Below the pieces are notes generated by a model. The model was not told the DNA's origin. It worked only from the letters and a program-made list of their open reading frames with translations, and ran no database searches. Shown piece by piece: positions 27,055 to 35,547 of a stretch of 64,000 nucleotides of DNA. Origin of the DNA: Hongsoonwoonella zoysiae (GTDB taxonomy: Bacteria > Pseudomonadota > Alphaproteobacteria > Rhizobiales > Stappiaceae); contig NZ_JABRXF010000003.1 of the NCBI RefSeq assembly GCF_013266695.1, forward strand, positions 186,001-250,000, written 5' to 3'. Both the position numbers and the translations under genes were made by a program. Every line of letters begins with the position of its first letter. Position 1 is the stretch's first letter.

Positions 27055-28503
27055 TCAGTTCCCGCTTTCGCGCGGCTGCTGCCGGTCCGGCGTCTCTTCC
27101 CAGGCCTGAAGCCTGCGATAGATCGTGGACGGACTTACCTTCAGCGCCGCGGCTGCCTTGGGGATGCTGCCTCCGCACCGGTCGATCGCGCTTTCGATCG
27201 CCTCACGTATCACGGTATCAAGCGGAAGGATCGCGCCCTCCCGGCAATCTCCCTGCCCTTCCGAAACGCCTGTATTGGAAGAAGCTCGTCCGCCTATGCG
27301 TGCAACCGCGGGCGCCGCGCATGCGAGGGCGCGAAGCTCCCCCGGCAGCATGGACAACTCAAGCTGCTCGGCATCGTTAAGGACCACAGCCGTGCGGATA
27401 ACGTTTTGCAGCTGGCGGACGTTCCCGGGCCAGGAATAGTTCAGGAACGCGGCTTCGACCTCGGGAGACAGATCCTTGAAGCGCTTGCCGTCCTCCCTTG
27501 CGAATTCGCTCAGAAGCGCGCGCGCGATAATAAGCACATCGTCGTCACGTTCGCGCAGGGGCGGCAGTTCGACCGGGACCACATGCAGGCGATAATAAAG
27601 ATCCTCTCGAAACCGCCCGCTCGCCACCTCCTGCAAGGGGTCGCGGTTCGAAGCGCAGACAATGCGCACGTCAGCGGAGCGGGCATGGTCTTCACCGACG
27701 CGCCGAATGCTGCGCTCCTGGAGGAAGCGTAGCATCTTCGATTGCAAGGCAAGATCCATCTCGCAGACTTCGTCGAGGAAAAGAGTGCCGCCATCGGCGC
27801 TCAGCACCGCGCCCTTGCGCTCCGAAACCGCGCCTGTGAACGCCCCGCGGGCATGGCCGAAAATCTCGCTCTCCAGCAGGTCACGCGGAATGGCGGCGCA
27901 ATTCAGCGTAATAAACGGGCCGGTACGGCGCTTTCCAAGATCGTGGAGTGCGCGCGCGCAAAGCTCCTTTCCGGTTCCGCTCTCGCCGGTGATAAAGACG
28001 GTCGCATCCGTTGAAGCAGCATTCTGCAGGACACGATAGGTCGTCTGCATGACGAAGGAACGCCCGATCAGCCCCTGGAATCGGTCCCGGTCGAAGGCTT
28101 CGCCTATTTCCTCGATGCGGTCGCTGAGCTTGCGGTGCTTGATTGCGTTCATCACCGTTACCCTGAGCCGGTCCGCGGAAAAGGGCTTCATGATGAAGTC
28201 GAACGCCCCCTTGCGCATCGCCTCGACAGCCAGGTTGACCGACGCCTGCCCGGTGATGACGACGACTTCCGAGGCAAGGCCGTCCGCCTTGATCCTGCCG
28301 AGCAGCTCAAGCCCATCCATATCCGGCAGTTTCACATCGAGCACGATGACATCCGGCGCCGTCCCGGACAGGGCGGATAGCGCCTCTGCAGCCGTTCCGG
28401 CAATTTCGACGTCGGCCGCCTCCGGCTCGAGATAGGCCGCATAGGCCGTCGCCAACGACACAGTGTCTTCAACAAGCAAGACCTTCGCGCGCGCTTTTGC
28501 CAT
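27055..28503 (-). CDS. Sigma-54-dependent response regulator (NtrC family)
   Basis: A 482-residue enhancer-binding protein. The receiver domain has VEDT, the phosphoacceptor Asp56 in VLDVKLPDMDG and the conserved lysine in FIMKPFSADR. The AAA+ domain shows the Walker A GESGTGKE, the sigma-54-contacting GAFTGA (as ARGAFTGAVSE), Walker B GGTLFLDEV and the arginine-finger region. The Fis-type helix-turn-helix (GGSIPKAAAALKVSPSTIYRRLQ) is at the C terminus. It starts at 28503; the longer upstream frame is not family-like. No cognate kinase lies beside it and the regulon is unknown. Confidence 0.92.
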   Translation of the reverse strand: MAKARAKVLLVEDTVSLATAYAAYLEPEAADVEIAGTAAEALSALSGTAPDVIVLDVKLPDMDGLELLGRIKADGLASEVVVITGQASVNLAVEAMRKGAFDFIMKPFSADRLRVTVMNAIKHRKLSDRIEEIGEAFDRDRFQGLIGRSFVMQTTYRVLQNAASTDATVFITGESGTGKELCARALHDLGKRRTGPFITLNCAAIPRDLLESEIFGHARGAFTGAVSERKGAVLSADGGTLFLDEVCEMDLALQSKMLRFLQERSIRRVGEDHARSADVRIVCASNRDPLQEVASGRFREDLYYRLHVVPVELPPLRERDDDVLIIARALLSEFAREDGKRFKDLSPEVEAAFLNYSWPGNVRQLQNVIRTAVVLNDAEQLELSMLPGELRALACAAPAVARIGGRASSNTGVSEGQGDCREGAILPLDTVIREAIESAIDRCGGSIPKAAAALKVSPSTIYRRLQAWEETPDRQQPRESGN

Positions 28504-28561
28504 ACGGATTATTGCTCTCGTCAATTTCACTATCAGGACGCTTCCCGGCGGACATAGAGCG

Positions 28562-28595
28562 CTTGTCCTGAAAGCGGGATCGCTTTCGTGACAAG
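28562..28595. repeat. Palindrome with two nested arms
   Basis: CTTGTC-CT-GAAAGCG-GGAT-CGCTTTC-GT-GACAAG forms a nearly perfect hairpin with a 2x2 internal mismatch. It lies 60 bp upstream of the sigma-54 regulator start and could be an operator or part of an extragenic repeat. Confidence 0.5.
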
Positions 28596-28619
28596 AATTC
28601 ACTCCAGATCCAATATCCT

Positions 28620-28668
28620 GAGCATATCCTTATCGCGAAATCCGACTCAGATTTTGCGGGATATGCTC
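28620..28668. repeat. Extragenic palindromic element
   Basis: The ends GAGCATATCC and GGATATGCTC are perfect inverted copies, and the interior (CGCGAAATC with GATTTTGCG) pairs again around a short loop with one bulge. The pattern is like palindromic repeats scattered in rhizobial genomes whose ends read GAGCAT and whose centre reads GATTTTGC. Another palindrome with similar ends is at 60681-60725. Confidence 0.55.
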
Positions 28669-28970
28669 TAGATTTGCCCCAAGGCTTCGCAAACCGCGGT
28701 TGCGATCCGCCACAAAGTCCCACCCGTTTCCTTGCGATGTATGAGCCGAAGCCCGCTGCCGTTCAAGGCCAAGCATCGCACCCATAGCCAGGTCTGCCTA
28801 TTCCCAAATCAGGAGCGCTGACCGTCACGGCAGTCAACAAAAGAAAAAATCGGAAATAACGAAGAAATAACGATGAAGTTACGCTGCAGTTTAAGTATTC
28901 ACAATTCGATAACGCTCAGTTGACGGGCGGCGTGCCTGTATCCAATACAAGAATTATAGGGGTGTCGGAC

Positions 28971-30647
28971 ATGCATAGCGCGTCGACGAAGCAATCTCTC
29001 TCCTCGTTTATCGCCCGCTTCAACGCTAAAAGACGGTCGGCAAAACCTGTGGGCTTCGCCGAAACTGCGACACCGCCACTCGTCCCGCAGGAAATCTACG
29101 TCGGAGTGGAAAAGGCCGACGGAAGCGGTGAAATCGACGAGGCTCGTACGAAGCGGCTTTTCGCCGGCCTGACCAAAAAGATCGAACGGACCCGCTTTCC
29201 CTTCGCCGACAATATCGGCCACACCAATCCGTACATTCCGGCCGGTTACACGTATCTTGCGCAATTCGTCGCCCATGATCTGACGATTAACAGCGGGCTC
29301 GACGAAGGTCTTGAGCCGGAATCTCAGCCGATAAACCTGCGAAGCCATCCGCTTCATCTGGATTGCCTTTATGGCTATGGCCCGTCTATCGAGCCCGCTT
29401 GCTACGAACTTTTCACCAGAAGGCCGCTTCCGCAACGCATCGGCTGGCCACGGACGCGTTTCCGCCTCGACGGGATGTCCGACGACAATTTCACCAGGCC
29501 CGCGGACCCGGCCCGTCATCCGCGGCGCGATATCGGCCGCCTTGTCGAACCGCGCGGCGCAAACACTGCCGGGATTGCGCTTGTCGCCGACCTGCGCAAC
29601 GACGATAACGCGGTGATCTCACAGCTTACCGCCCTTCTGCAGCTCACCCACAACACGGCGATGGAAGTTCTGGAAGCGGGACTGGACCCCGCCTCGCCGG
29701 AAGAAAGCTTCCGCAATTTTTCCAGGGTGCGCGGCGCCCTTACCCACGTTTACCGAAAAATCATCCGCCACGACCTCCTGCCGAGGCTCTTGAACGGCGA
29801 AGTGGTTGCGCACTACGAAACAAAAGACAGTCCGTTTTTCGACAAGCTCGGTGATGACGTTTTCGTCACGCCCGAATTCGCGCATGCTGCCTATCGCGCC
29901 GGGCACGCGATGGTTCGAGAATCCTATTTCTTCAACAGCGAGCCACCGGTCGAACACAACCTGATGGACGTCTTGCGGCGCAATTCGGAGCGCAATCCGC
30001 CAAAGACCCCGCACAATCGCGACTGGATCATCGCCTGGTCCTATTTTTTCGATCTCGGCATACGCGAGGCGCGCGCCTCCGGGCGGCTGGAACCGCGCTT
30101 CGAAACGCCGCTGCACGACGACACGCTCTTTCCCTCCATGGAAGACAGCGAACCCGCCGGCCTTGCCTATCGCGACCTTGTCAGGAGCGCGACAACTGGC
30201 GTGCGCAAGATAGATACTCTCGCCGAACAGATAGCCTACAGCCAGCCGGAGCTTGCCGCCGCAAGCCCCTGGATCGGCTCGCCGGCCATCCGGCAGGAAG
30301 CGATGCGCCGCTGGATCGAAGCGGACAAGACGATCGACCTTGGCGATTTGAAGGAAGAGGCGGTCAACAACCCTCCGCCGATGATCTACTTCCTCGTCGA
30401 GGCTGCAGCCGCCGAAGACGGCTTCCGTCTCGGCCCTCTCGGCTCGGTCGTCCTTGCCGAGACTTTCTACCGCGCGCTGTCGCACCGCCGCTCCGTCCCG
30501 TTCGGCGGAAGAGACCCGCAGGAAGACGCCGAGAGAATTTTCGGCACGCCCACACCGGCAAGCATGCCAGACCTTATCCGTTGGGTGGACGAGAACATGC
30601 CCTTGGAAGACAAGACATTTCTCGAGACGGATATTCCATTGATCTGA
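28971..30647 (+). CDS. Animal-type heme peroxidase
   Basis: A 558-residue member of the peroxidase-cyclooxygenase (animal heme peroxidase) superfamily. Visible motifs are AQFVAHDLT with the distal His102, DLRNDDNAVISQLTALLQLTHN (206-228) typical of the family, the distal-arginine helix SRVRGALTHVYRKIIRHDLLPRLL (251-274), and YRAGHAMV with proximal His312. No signal peptide is seen, so it is either cytosolic or exported by another route. The ATG at 28971 has GGGG at 9 bases; a TTG at 28920 would add 17 residues. It begins a two-gene operon with the 130-residue NHLP-like protein 36 bp downstream and converges on the regulator-ycaO unit. Confidence 0.88.
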   Translation: MHSASTKQSLSSFIARFNAKRRSAKPVGFAETATPPLVPQEIYVGVEKADGSGEIDEARTKRLFAGLTKKIERTRFPFADNIGHTNPYIPAGYTYLAQFVAHDLTINSGLDEGLEPESQPINLRSHPLHLDCLYGYGPSIEPACYELFTRRPLPQRIGWPRTRFRLDGMSDDNFTRPADPARHPRRDIGRLVEPRGANTAGIALVADLRNDDNAVISQLTALLQLTHNTAMEVLEAGLDPASPEESFRNFSRVRGALTHVYRKIIRHDLLPRLLNGEVVAHYETKDSPFFDKLGDDVFVTPEFAHAAYRAGHAMVRESYFFNSEPPVEHNLMDVLRRNSERNPPKTPHNRDWIIAWSYFFDLGIREARASGRLEPRFETPLHDDTLFPSMEDSEPAGLAYRDLVRSATTGVRKIDTLAEQIAYSQPELAAASPWIGSPAIRQEAMRRWIEADKTIDLGDLKEEAVNNPPPMIYFLVEAAAAEDGFRLGPLGSVVLAETFYRALSHRRSVPFGGRDPQEDAERIFGTPTPASMPDLIRWVDENMPLEDKTFLETDIPLI

Positions 30648-30683
30648 TTTCGGGCCACCCGCAACATTGAAGGAGATAATTTG

Positions 30684-31076
30684 ATGAACAAGCAGCTCGA
30701 ACGCATTCAAATATTCGACCATAAGGCCTTCGGACGCCTGATCGCCGATTACGCCACCGGCAGGAAGGCCTGGCCCGAGTCGATCGAGGAATTCAGGGCA
30801 GAGGTTGAAGGCCCCAATATCGCGAAGATTCCCGAGCACATGCGGGCGATCCAGGTGGTGCAGCCGTCGGACGAAATCTTCTTCCTGCGCCTGCCGCCGA
30901 AAACGCTCTTTTCACAGTCGTTGGAACGTTATGCGGCGAACGATGCGAACGGCAGCACCGAGCCCTATCCAGCGCCGCCGTTCTATTCCGACATGGTCTG
31001 CCGGGAAGAACGCCTGACGCACACGGACTTCTTCCTGAGCCGCGTCGCCGATTACACGATTTCCGTTTGCTCGTAA
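30684..31076 (+). CDS. NHLP-like 130-residue protein, candidate modified substrate
   Basis: A 130-residue protein with an excellent ribosome site (AAGGAG, 8 bases before ATG), suggesting high expression. The middle has a KAWPESIEEFRAEVE stretch (28-42) followed by IPEHMRAIQVVQPSDEIFFLRLPPK (49-73). This pattern, a KAW-x-F block then IPEGV-like, a VV-x-(D)-x turn and an L-x-LPP end, resembles nitrile-hydratase-type leader peptides (NHLP) of RiPP precursors. The remaining 57 residues would be the core: Ser, Thr, Tyr and Pro rich with two Cys (106 and 129) and the terminal ISVCS. It is co-transcribed with the heme peroxidase and faces a YcaO gene. The similarity was judged by eye; an alternative is a small nonmodified accessory protein. 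Confidence 0.6.
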   Translation: MNKQLERIQIFDHKAFGRLIADYATGRKAWPESIEEFRAEVEGPNIAKIPEHMRAIQVVQPSDEIFFLRLPPKTLFSQSLERYAANDANGSTEPYPAPPFYSDMVCREERLTHTDFFLSRVADYTISVCS

Positions 31077-31102
31077 GCATCGGCGTCCGTCTGAAACTCA
31101 TG

Positions 31103-31132
31103 CCCCCGGGTCATCGGTCCGGGGGTTTTTTT
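31103..31132 (+). terminator. Strong terminator of the peroxidase operon
   Basis: A 7-bp GC stem (CCCCCGG, 9-base loop, CCGGGGG) is followed directly by seven T at 31126-31132. It lies 26 bases after the small gene and separates the two convergent operons. Confidence 0.9.
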
Positions 31133-31205
31133 GAGCAGAGCCCGAGCGATATCGGACAGGGATTCGACTTTTGGCCCGCCTAGCCGGTGCCCCTTCGCCC
31201 GGACA

Positions 31206-33320
31206 TCAGCTTGTAATGGGGTTGTCTCGCGCGGGAAACGGTGGGAAATCCATTCCGGCAATACGCAATCCCTCGCGAAGACGTTCCCAACCCTCCCCGT
31301 CGTTCAACGGGAAGCATTGGCCAAGCCAACGTGCGATCTCTTCGCGTATGGGTTCCTCCGAGCCGGTCCAGTGCGATTTCAGATGCCACTCCATCATCGA
31401 AAGATGCTTTCGCGCGCTCTCCAGATCGCCCGCGTGTGCAAGGGCTGCGACATACCAGGCCTCGACCCCCGGATAGCCGGAACTGAAATGCGGAAATGCG
31501 TCGAGCACGGCTTCATAGTCGCCGCAGAGGAACATGATGCCGATATAGTAGCTCCAGTGGATCGGAGAGGTCAGCATGCCGGCATCATGAAGTTGCCTTG
31601 CCAGCACCATCGCGTCTTCCCGGCGGCCGTAGAACGCGAAGGCATGCGCAACCGACAGCACCGTCCACGGATCGTTGTTGTTCAGGTCGAGCGCAAAGCG
31701 ATGCTGCTCTTCGGCCGCTTCATAGTTCCCCTGAAGCGCAAGCGTCCAGCCCGCGCAGAGATACGCCCGTGAATCAAACGGATCCAGGCTGATCGCCGTC
31801 CGGGCCAGTTCCGTCGCACGGGCGATATTCTGCGCGGTGCGCGGCTGCCCGGGAAAGACGATGTGGCGGGAATTCAGTATCTGCGCCAGCGTGCAATAGG
31901 CCGGTCCGAACTGGGGATCCTCCTGGATGATCGCCTCGAGGATCGACTGAGCGCGATGGGAATCTTCAAGTTTCCATGTGTAGTGCAGCTGCTGGCCCTT
32001 GAGCAGGCGGTCGTAGGACATCAATGATGCGACCGGCACCCTGGAAAGCTGGGCCAGACGCTCAGCCGATATATTGACGTTCATTGCCATGGCGATGTTG
32101 CTGACGAGGCGGCCCTGCAACTCGAAGAATTGCGCCGCGTCCAGCTTGAAATCCTGCCCCCAGATGTAGGCGTTGGAACGTGAATTGCGCACGGCGACGG
32201 ATATCGACGTCCGGTCCCGAGAACTGACGCTGCTTATGGACACTTTGTAGACGGGCGTTCCCGAACGCACGAGTTCCTCCGTCTCCGCCTCCACGACCGA
32301 CCATTCGCGAAACCGGACCAGACGGGATATTAGATCGTGCCGAAAGACCTGTGCCGCGCGGATATTACGTGCAGGCTCGTCAAGCTGGAGTACATGCTCG
32401 ACAATTATGACCGGCCACACTTCGCCCGGCCAGGGAGGTGTCCTTCGCGATCCGCCGGGCTGGGCAACAACAGGTTTTTCCCTTTCGGCAAAGCCGGCGC
32501 TCGTACTGACCGCGGCTTCCGCCGCTTGCGGGTATCTTTCCAGTTTGATGCTTACGACAAGCGCCTGCGTCCGTTCGGAAGGTTGTGTGTCGAACTCCTC
32601 ATCCAGAACACGCCAAAGGTCCTCATATGCCCTTACAGCCCCGGCAAAATCTCCCGCTGCTGCGCGCGCGTTCATCAAAGCCCTGCAGGCAGGCTCGTGC
32701 GTGGGGTCAAGATTGAGAAGAGCTATCGCCGCTTCCTGGTTGGGGCTCTGGTCGAGGGACGCTTTCAATCGATCTTCAAGCGACGTCCGCAACCTGTCCT
32801 GCAAGTGCTGGCGCCTGACCCTCAGCCAGCCGATGAAGCTTTCCTCGCTCAGCCCCTCGAGACCCTCGAGCAAACGATCCGACAAGCGTTTTTCGTTCAG
32901 AAGCGGCTTCGGGATTCCACCCCCTTCGGCAAGTTCGTCGAGCAAGGCGTCGACATCCGTGACGACCCGCGTCTTGTCGAGGTATATGGTGAGCTTGTCG
33001 GGATGAAGGCCTTCGAATCCCGCCGCCTCCAGCTCTCTTCTCAGGATCAGAAGCGTCTGGCGCAGCGAAGAGCGCGCCCTTTCCTCCGAACTTTCTCCCC
33101 ACAACAAGCCCGCCGCCATTTCGCGAGTGAGGCGTCCGTCCGCCGTCAGGCACATATAGGCAAGCAGCGCCTCTGCCTTGCGGGAGCGAAATCTCAACGG
33201 GCGTCCGGCAACGGCGAAGCCCGGCAAACCGAACAGCGTGGCGCGAAGCTCCTCGCCTCCGCCTTGATGTTCCGCGCCGATGCGTTCGTCCCTTGGCACC
33301 TTGTTCTCCGGTAATTCCAT
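31206..33320 (-). CDS. SARP/BTAD-type transcription regulator with TPR domain
   Basis: A 704-residue regulator. Residues about 25-100 form the SARP winged helix (RKAEALLAYMCL through SSLRQTLLILRREL), about 105-260 the BTAD helical domain, about 290-410 a TolB-N-like segment also seen in rhizobial cyclase-type regulators (NSRSNAYIWGQDF), and about 420-700 TPR repeats (AYCTLAQILNSRH, AYLCAGWTLALQGNYEAAEEQH and following). The start at 33320 lies one base after the ycaO stop (TGA-A-ATG), so it is translationally coupled to ycaO. A longer start at 33356 overlaps ycaO. It likely controls this locus, sensing a ligand or peptide through the TPRs; that is inference. Confidence 0.85.
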   Translation of the reverse strand: MELPENKVPRDERIGAEHQGGGEELRATLFGLPGFAVAGRPLRFRSRKAEALLAYMCLTADGRLTREMAAGLLWGESSEERARSSLRQTLLILRRELEAAGFEGLHPDKLTIYLDKTRVVTDVDALLDELAEGGGIPKPLLNEKRLSDRLLEGLEGLSEESFIGWLRVRRQHLQDRLRTSLEDRLKASLDQSPNQEAAIALLNLDPTHEPACRALMNARAAAGDFAGAVRAYEDLWRVLDEEFDTQPSERTQALVVSIKLERYPQAAEAAVSTSAGFAEREKPVVAQPGGSRRTPPWPGEVWPVIIVEHVLQLDEPARNIRAAQVFRHDLISRLVRFREWSVVEAETEELVRSGTPVYKVSISSVSSRDRTSISVAVRNSRSNAYIWGQDFKLDAAQFFELQGRLVSNIAMAMNVNISAERLAQLSRVPVASLMSYDRLLKGQQLHYTWKLEDSHRAQSILEAIIQEDPQFGPAYCTLAQILNSRHIVFPGQPRTAQNIARATELARTAISLDPFDSRAYLCAGWTLALQGNYEAAEEQHRFALDLNNNDPWTVLSVAHAFAFYGRREDAMVLARQLHDAGMLTSPIHWSYYIGIMFLCGDYEAVLDAFPHFSSGYPGVEAWYVAALAHAGDLESARKHLSMMEWHLKSHWTGSEEPIREEIARWLGQCFPLNDGEGWERLREGLRIAGMDFPPFPARDNPITS

Positions 33321-33321
33321 T

Positions 33322-34653
33322 TCAGTAGAGCTCAACCCGGTCCCCGGGGATTTCACCGGTCACGGCCAGCGCTCGTTGGTGGGACAGGCGCTTCGACACG
33401 AGCTCTGATGGGTCCGGTTGCAGTCCGGTAACGATCGCCCGCGCGACCGGGATATCGAAATCGGGCCGGGTCAAGTCTATAATGCGAACCGCGTGCCCGC
33501 GACTGCCAAGGCGCGTCGCAAGGAGATTGAGGCGATTGTCCTGGTCATCGTCGACCGGGGACAGGGTCTCGTGAGGAGCAATGCAAACGGGCTGAAGGTT
33601 CAGCCAGTCGCCTCTCACCATTCCGGCACGGGCCACATGCTTGCGATCCGTCTCGTTCAGCCCTTCGTCCCCGCGCTCGGCGCGCTTCGCCGCGACAACC
33701 CTATCGGCAAGTTCGATCTGCAGAAGTTCCTCGATGGCGCCGCGCAACGCCTCCTCCATCGATCCACCCGCCGCAAAACCGTATGCCACTCCCGCCCCGT
33801 CCCTGTCCGAGGAAAGAGCGGCCGCCACCGGAATGCCGACATCATTCGTCAGGTTCAGGAACCACGAACGCCTCTCGGTACGGCCTTGGCGATAATGCTT
33901 GAGCAATTCTACAACGCCACTTGAAGCCAGCGTTTCCAGATCGACGGCGCCCGGGCGTCGGCCGCCCCTCCACCAAAGGGCGACGGCATCCCGTTCAGCC
34001 CATTCGAGGATGGCGCGATACGCCGCCTCCTCACGGGTTCGGCCGGCGGCGACACCGATCCCCATCAGATACGGCAACCCGTTGGGCCTGCGCCCCCCGG
34101 ACCTGCGCCAACACAGGTCTGCGGGAACCGCATCCCTCGACCGGTTCGGCAATCGCACCGCTTCCACCCAATCCGTGGGGTTGACCGAATTTCCGCCGTG
34201 AAGCTCCTGAAATTCGCAATCGTCGATACTTCCCGGGCTCACGCTGTCAGGTTCGACGATGCGCACGCGCGCATCCTCCGGTATTTCGAACTGGCTCGCA
34301 AACTCGCAAGCTTCCGCCACACAGGCGCGAAAAGCCGCAAGCCGGCTTGGACCCACCCCGGAAACGGAAGTGCCGGCGTTCACCTTGGCGCCATAGGCAG
34401 CGACGGATACCGAAGCGCCGAAACACGCCAGACCCGGCGCATCGGGCACCGGCAGTTCGAACAGGCGGTCAAGGCCCGCCGCAAATCGCAAAAGGTTTGC
34501 GAGGTCGCGCCGGTCCGCCTCATCAAGTTCCGGCGTCACACCGAGCCATTTCAGAAATTCCGGCCCTAGGCCGCCACTCTCCGGATCATTCGCGCCGGTA
34601 ACGAGATCGGCCGCAGAAACAAGTGTTTGCCTTGTTTCCGATTGCATGGTCAT
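33322..34653 (-). CDS. Standalone YcaO-domain protein (TOMM-type)
   Basis: YcaO proteins use ATP to activate peptide amides, making azolines, thioamides or amidines in RiPPs, or act on proteins such as ribosomal S12. The 443-residue protein has the three nucleotide/magnesium blocks: EACEFAS (Glu114, Glu117), AILEWAERDA (Glu217, Glu220, Arg221) and EALRGAIEELLQ (Glu308/309, Gln312). The C-terminal block IIDLTRPDFDIPVARAIVTGL matches TOMM cyclodehydratases rather than E. coli YcaO. The Arg after the first Glu pair is Phe, and no proline-rich PxPxP tail is present. The ATG at 34653 follows AAGGGG. No E1-like, dehydrogenase or TfuA partner is visible. It is co-transcribed with the SARP regulator. 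Confidence 0.85.
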   Translation of the reverse strand: MTMQSETRQTLVSAADLVTGANDPESGGLGPEFLKWLGVTPELDEADRRDLANLLRFAAGLDRLFELPVPDAPGLACFGASVSVAAYGAKVNAGTSVSGVGPSRLAAFRACVAEACEFASQFEIPEDARVRIVEPDSVSPGSIDDCEFQELHGGNSVNPTDWVEAVRLPNRSRDAVPADLCWRRSGGRRPNGLPYLMGIGVAAGRTREEAAYRAILEWAERDAVALWWRGGRRPGAVDLETLASSGVVELLKHYRQGRTERRSWFLNLTNDVGIPVAAALSSDRDGAGVAYGFAAGGSMEEALRGAIEELLQIELADRVVAAKRAERGDEGLNETDRKHVARAGMVRGDWLNLQPVCIAPHETLSPVDDDQDNRLNLLATRLGSRGHAVRIIDLTRPDFDIPVARAIVTGLQPDPSELVSKRLSHQRALAVTGEIPGDRVELY

Positions 34654-35547
34654 CTGTTGACGTCCCCTTCCACCCCATTCAACAATTGCGACGCGATAGC
34701 AGGTGACGTCAAGTGCAACCGGGCATGCTTTTTTCTACATTCCGCTGCGTATTCCCCTGCTGATGCGCCCAATTGCGGAAAATGGTTCGCCTTTCCTGCC
34801 TCACGCGATGGCTGCACAGAAAATCACGCAAAAATAACGCGAATTCTGATGTCATTCACTTGTCGTTTTTTCCAAGCGAGCGGGGTTCCGCAGAGGAGCG
34901 ACATTGGGGGAATGATAATCATCGGTTGTGACCGAGTAACCGGCTGAACGCATATCTACAAGCAAATCGGGTGCCTGGAGAAGGACGGTCGAGGCGTGCA
35001 TTGGAAGATCCTTGAAACTGGTCTTCGCTGCCGTTCAACTCCGCACTTGCGAAGCCACGGTGGGAATTGCCCGTCGGAAACGCACGTGACCCAACTTGAC
35101 CGGGTCCCGCGCCGGCCCGGTTTCCTTTCGCCGTCAACTTCTTCATCGGGGTTATCGGCGTGGAAAGGAAAGCCTGACAAGGCTTTGAAATTCAAAGCAA
35201 AAAGCCACGGCTTCGAATCATACGCTCAAGCCGGAATTTAAGCACCAAGTCCTATTAAAGATCTTTTGAAAAAATTGGCCATCCATACGTTTCATTCGCG
35301 TGGGTCGTATGGATGGCCGTTTATTTTATTTTCTGGCTTGGTTCAAGCCGTTTATCCGTAATATTTGAAAATATCCTCGATGTCCGAAAGGTATTCGAGC
35401 CTTCGGACGCCTCCCATTTCATGAACTGCCCGCGCTCCATCGCGAAGCGGATTTTGCACCCTCCATCTATTGGGGCGTCGATTCCCGGGCGATTTCTTAT
35501 CTACGGCATGTTCCCGCTTTTCTTGGGATGTGATCCGGGCGTATGAA
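34654..35547. other. Long region without convincing gene between ycaO and the LysR gene
   Basis: Nearly 900 bases. ORFs on both strands overlap, lack good ribosome sites and show no family similarity. The ycaO promoter must lie near 34660-34850, which is AT-rich around 34820-34880. A strong inverted repeat with a T-rich tail is at 35277-35318, and a smaller ACCGGG/CCCGGT hairpin at 35099-35121. The stretch may contain a short RNA or a small peptide gene read rightwards. Confidence 0.5.
35277..35318 (+). terminator. Orphan rho-independent terminator
   Basis: A perfect 13-bp inverted repeat (GGCCATCCATACG, 16-base loop, CGTATGGATGGCC) is preceded by an A-rich run and followed by GTTTATTTTATTTT. 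It has the form of a terminator for rightward transcription, yet no recognised gene ends upstream of it within about 600 bases. Confidence 0.7.

Larger units (their letters stand above)
28504..28970. other. Intergenic region with palindromic repeats
   Basis: The 467 bases between the divergent sigma-54 regulator and the peroxidase gene hold two palindromes (listed separately) and an AT-rich stretch at 28830-28920. A TTGACG hexamer at 28920-28925 is a possible -35 for the peroxidase operon. No CDS is supported. Confidence 0.5.

Noticed and set aside
34627-34947. 106-codon ORF in the ycaO upstream region, with several cysteines, considered as a peptide precursor
   Set aside because: It starts inside ycaO on the other strand, has no ribosome site and the cysteines are scattered; only a short ATG near 34912 has a purine run, too close to be useful.
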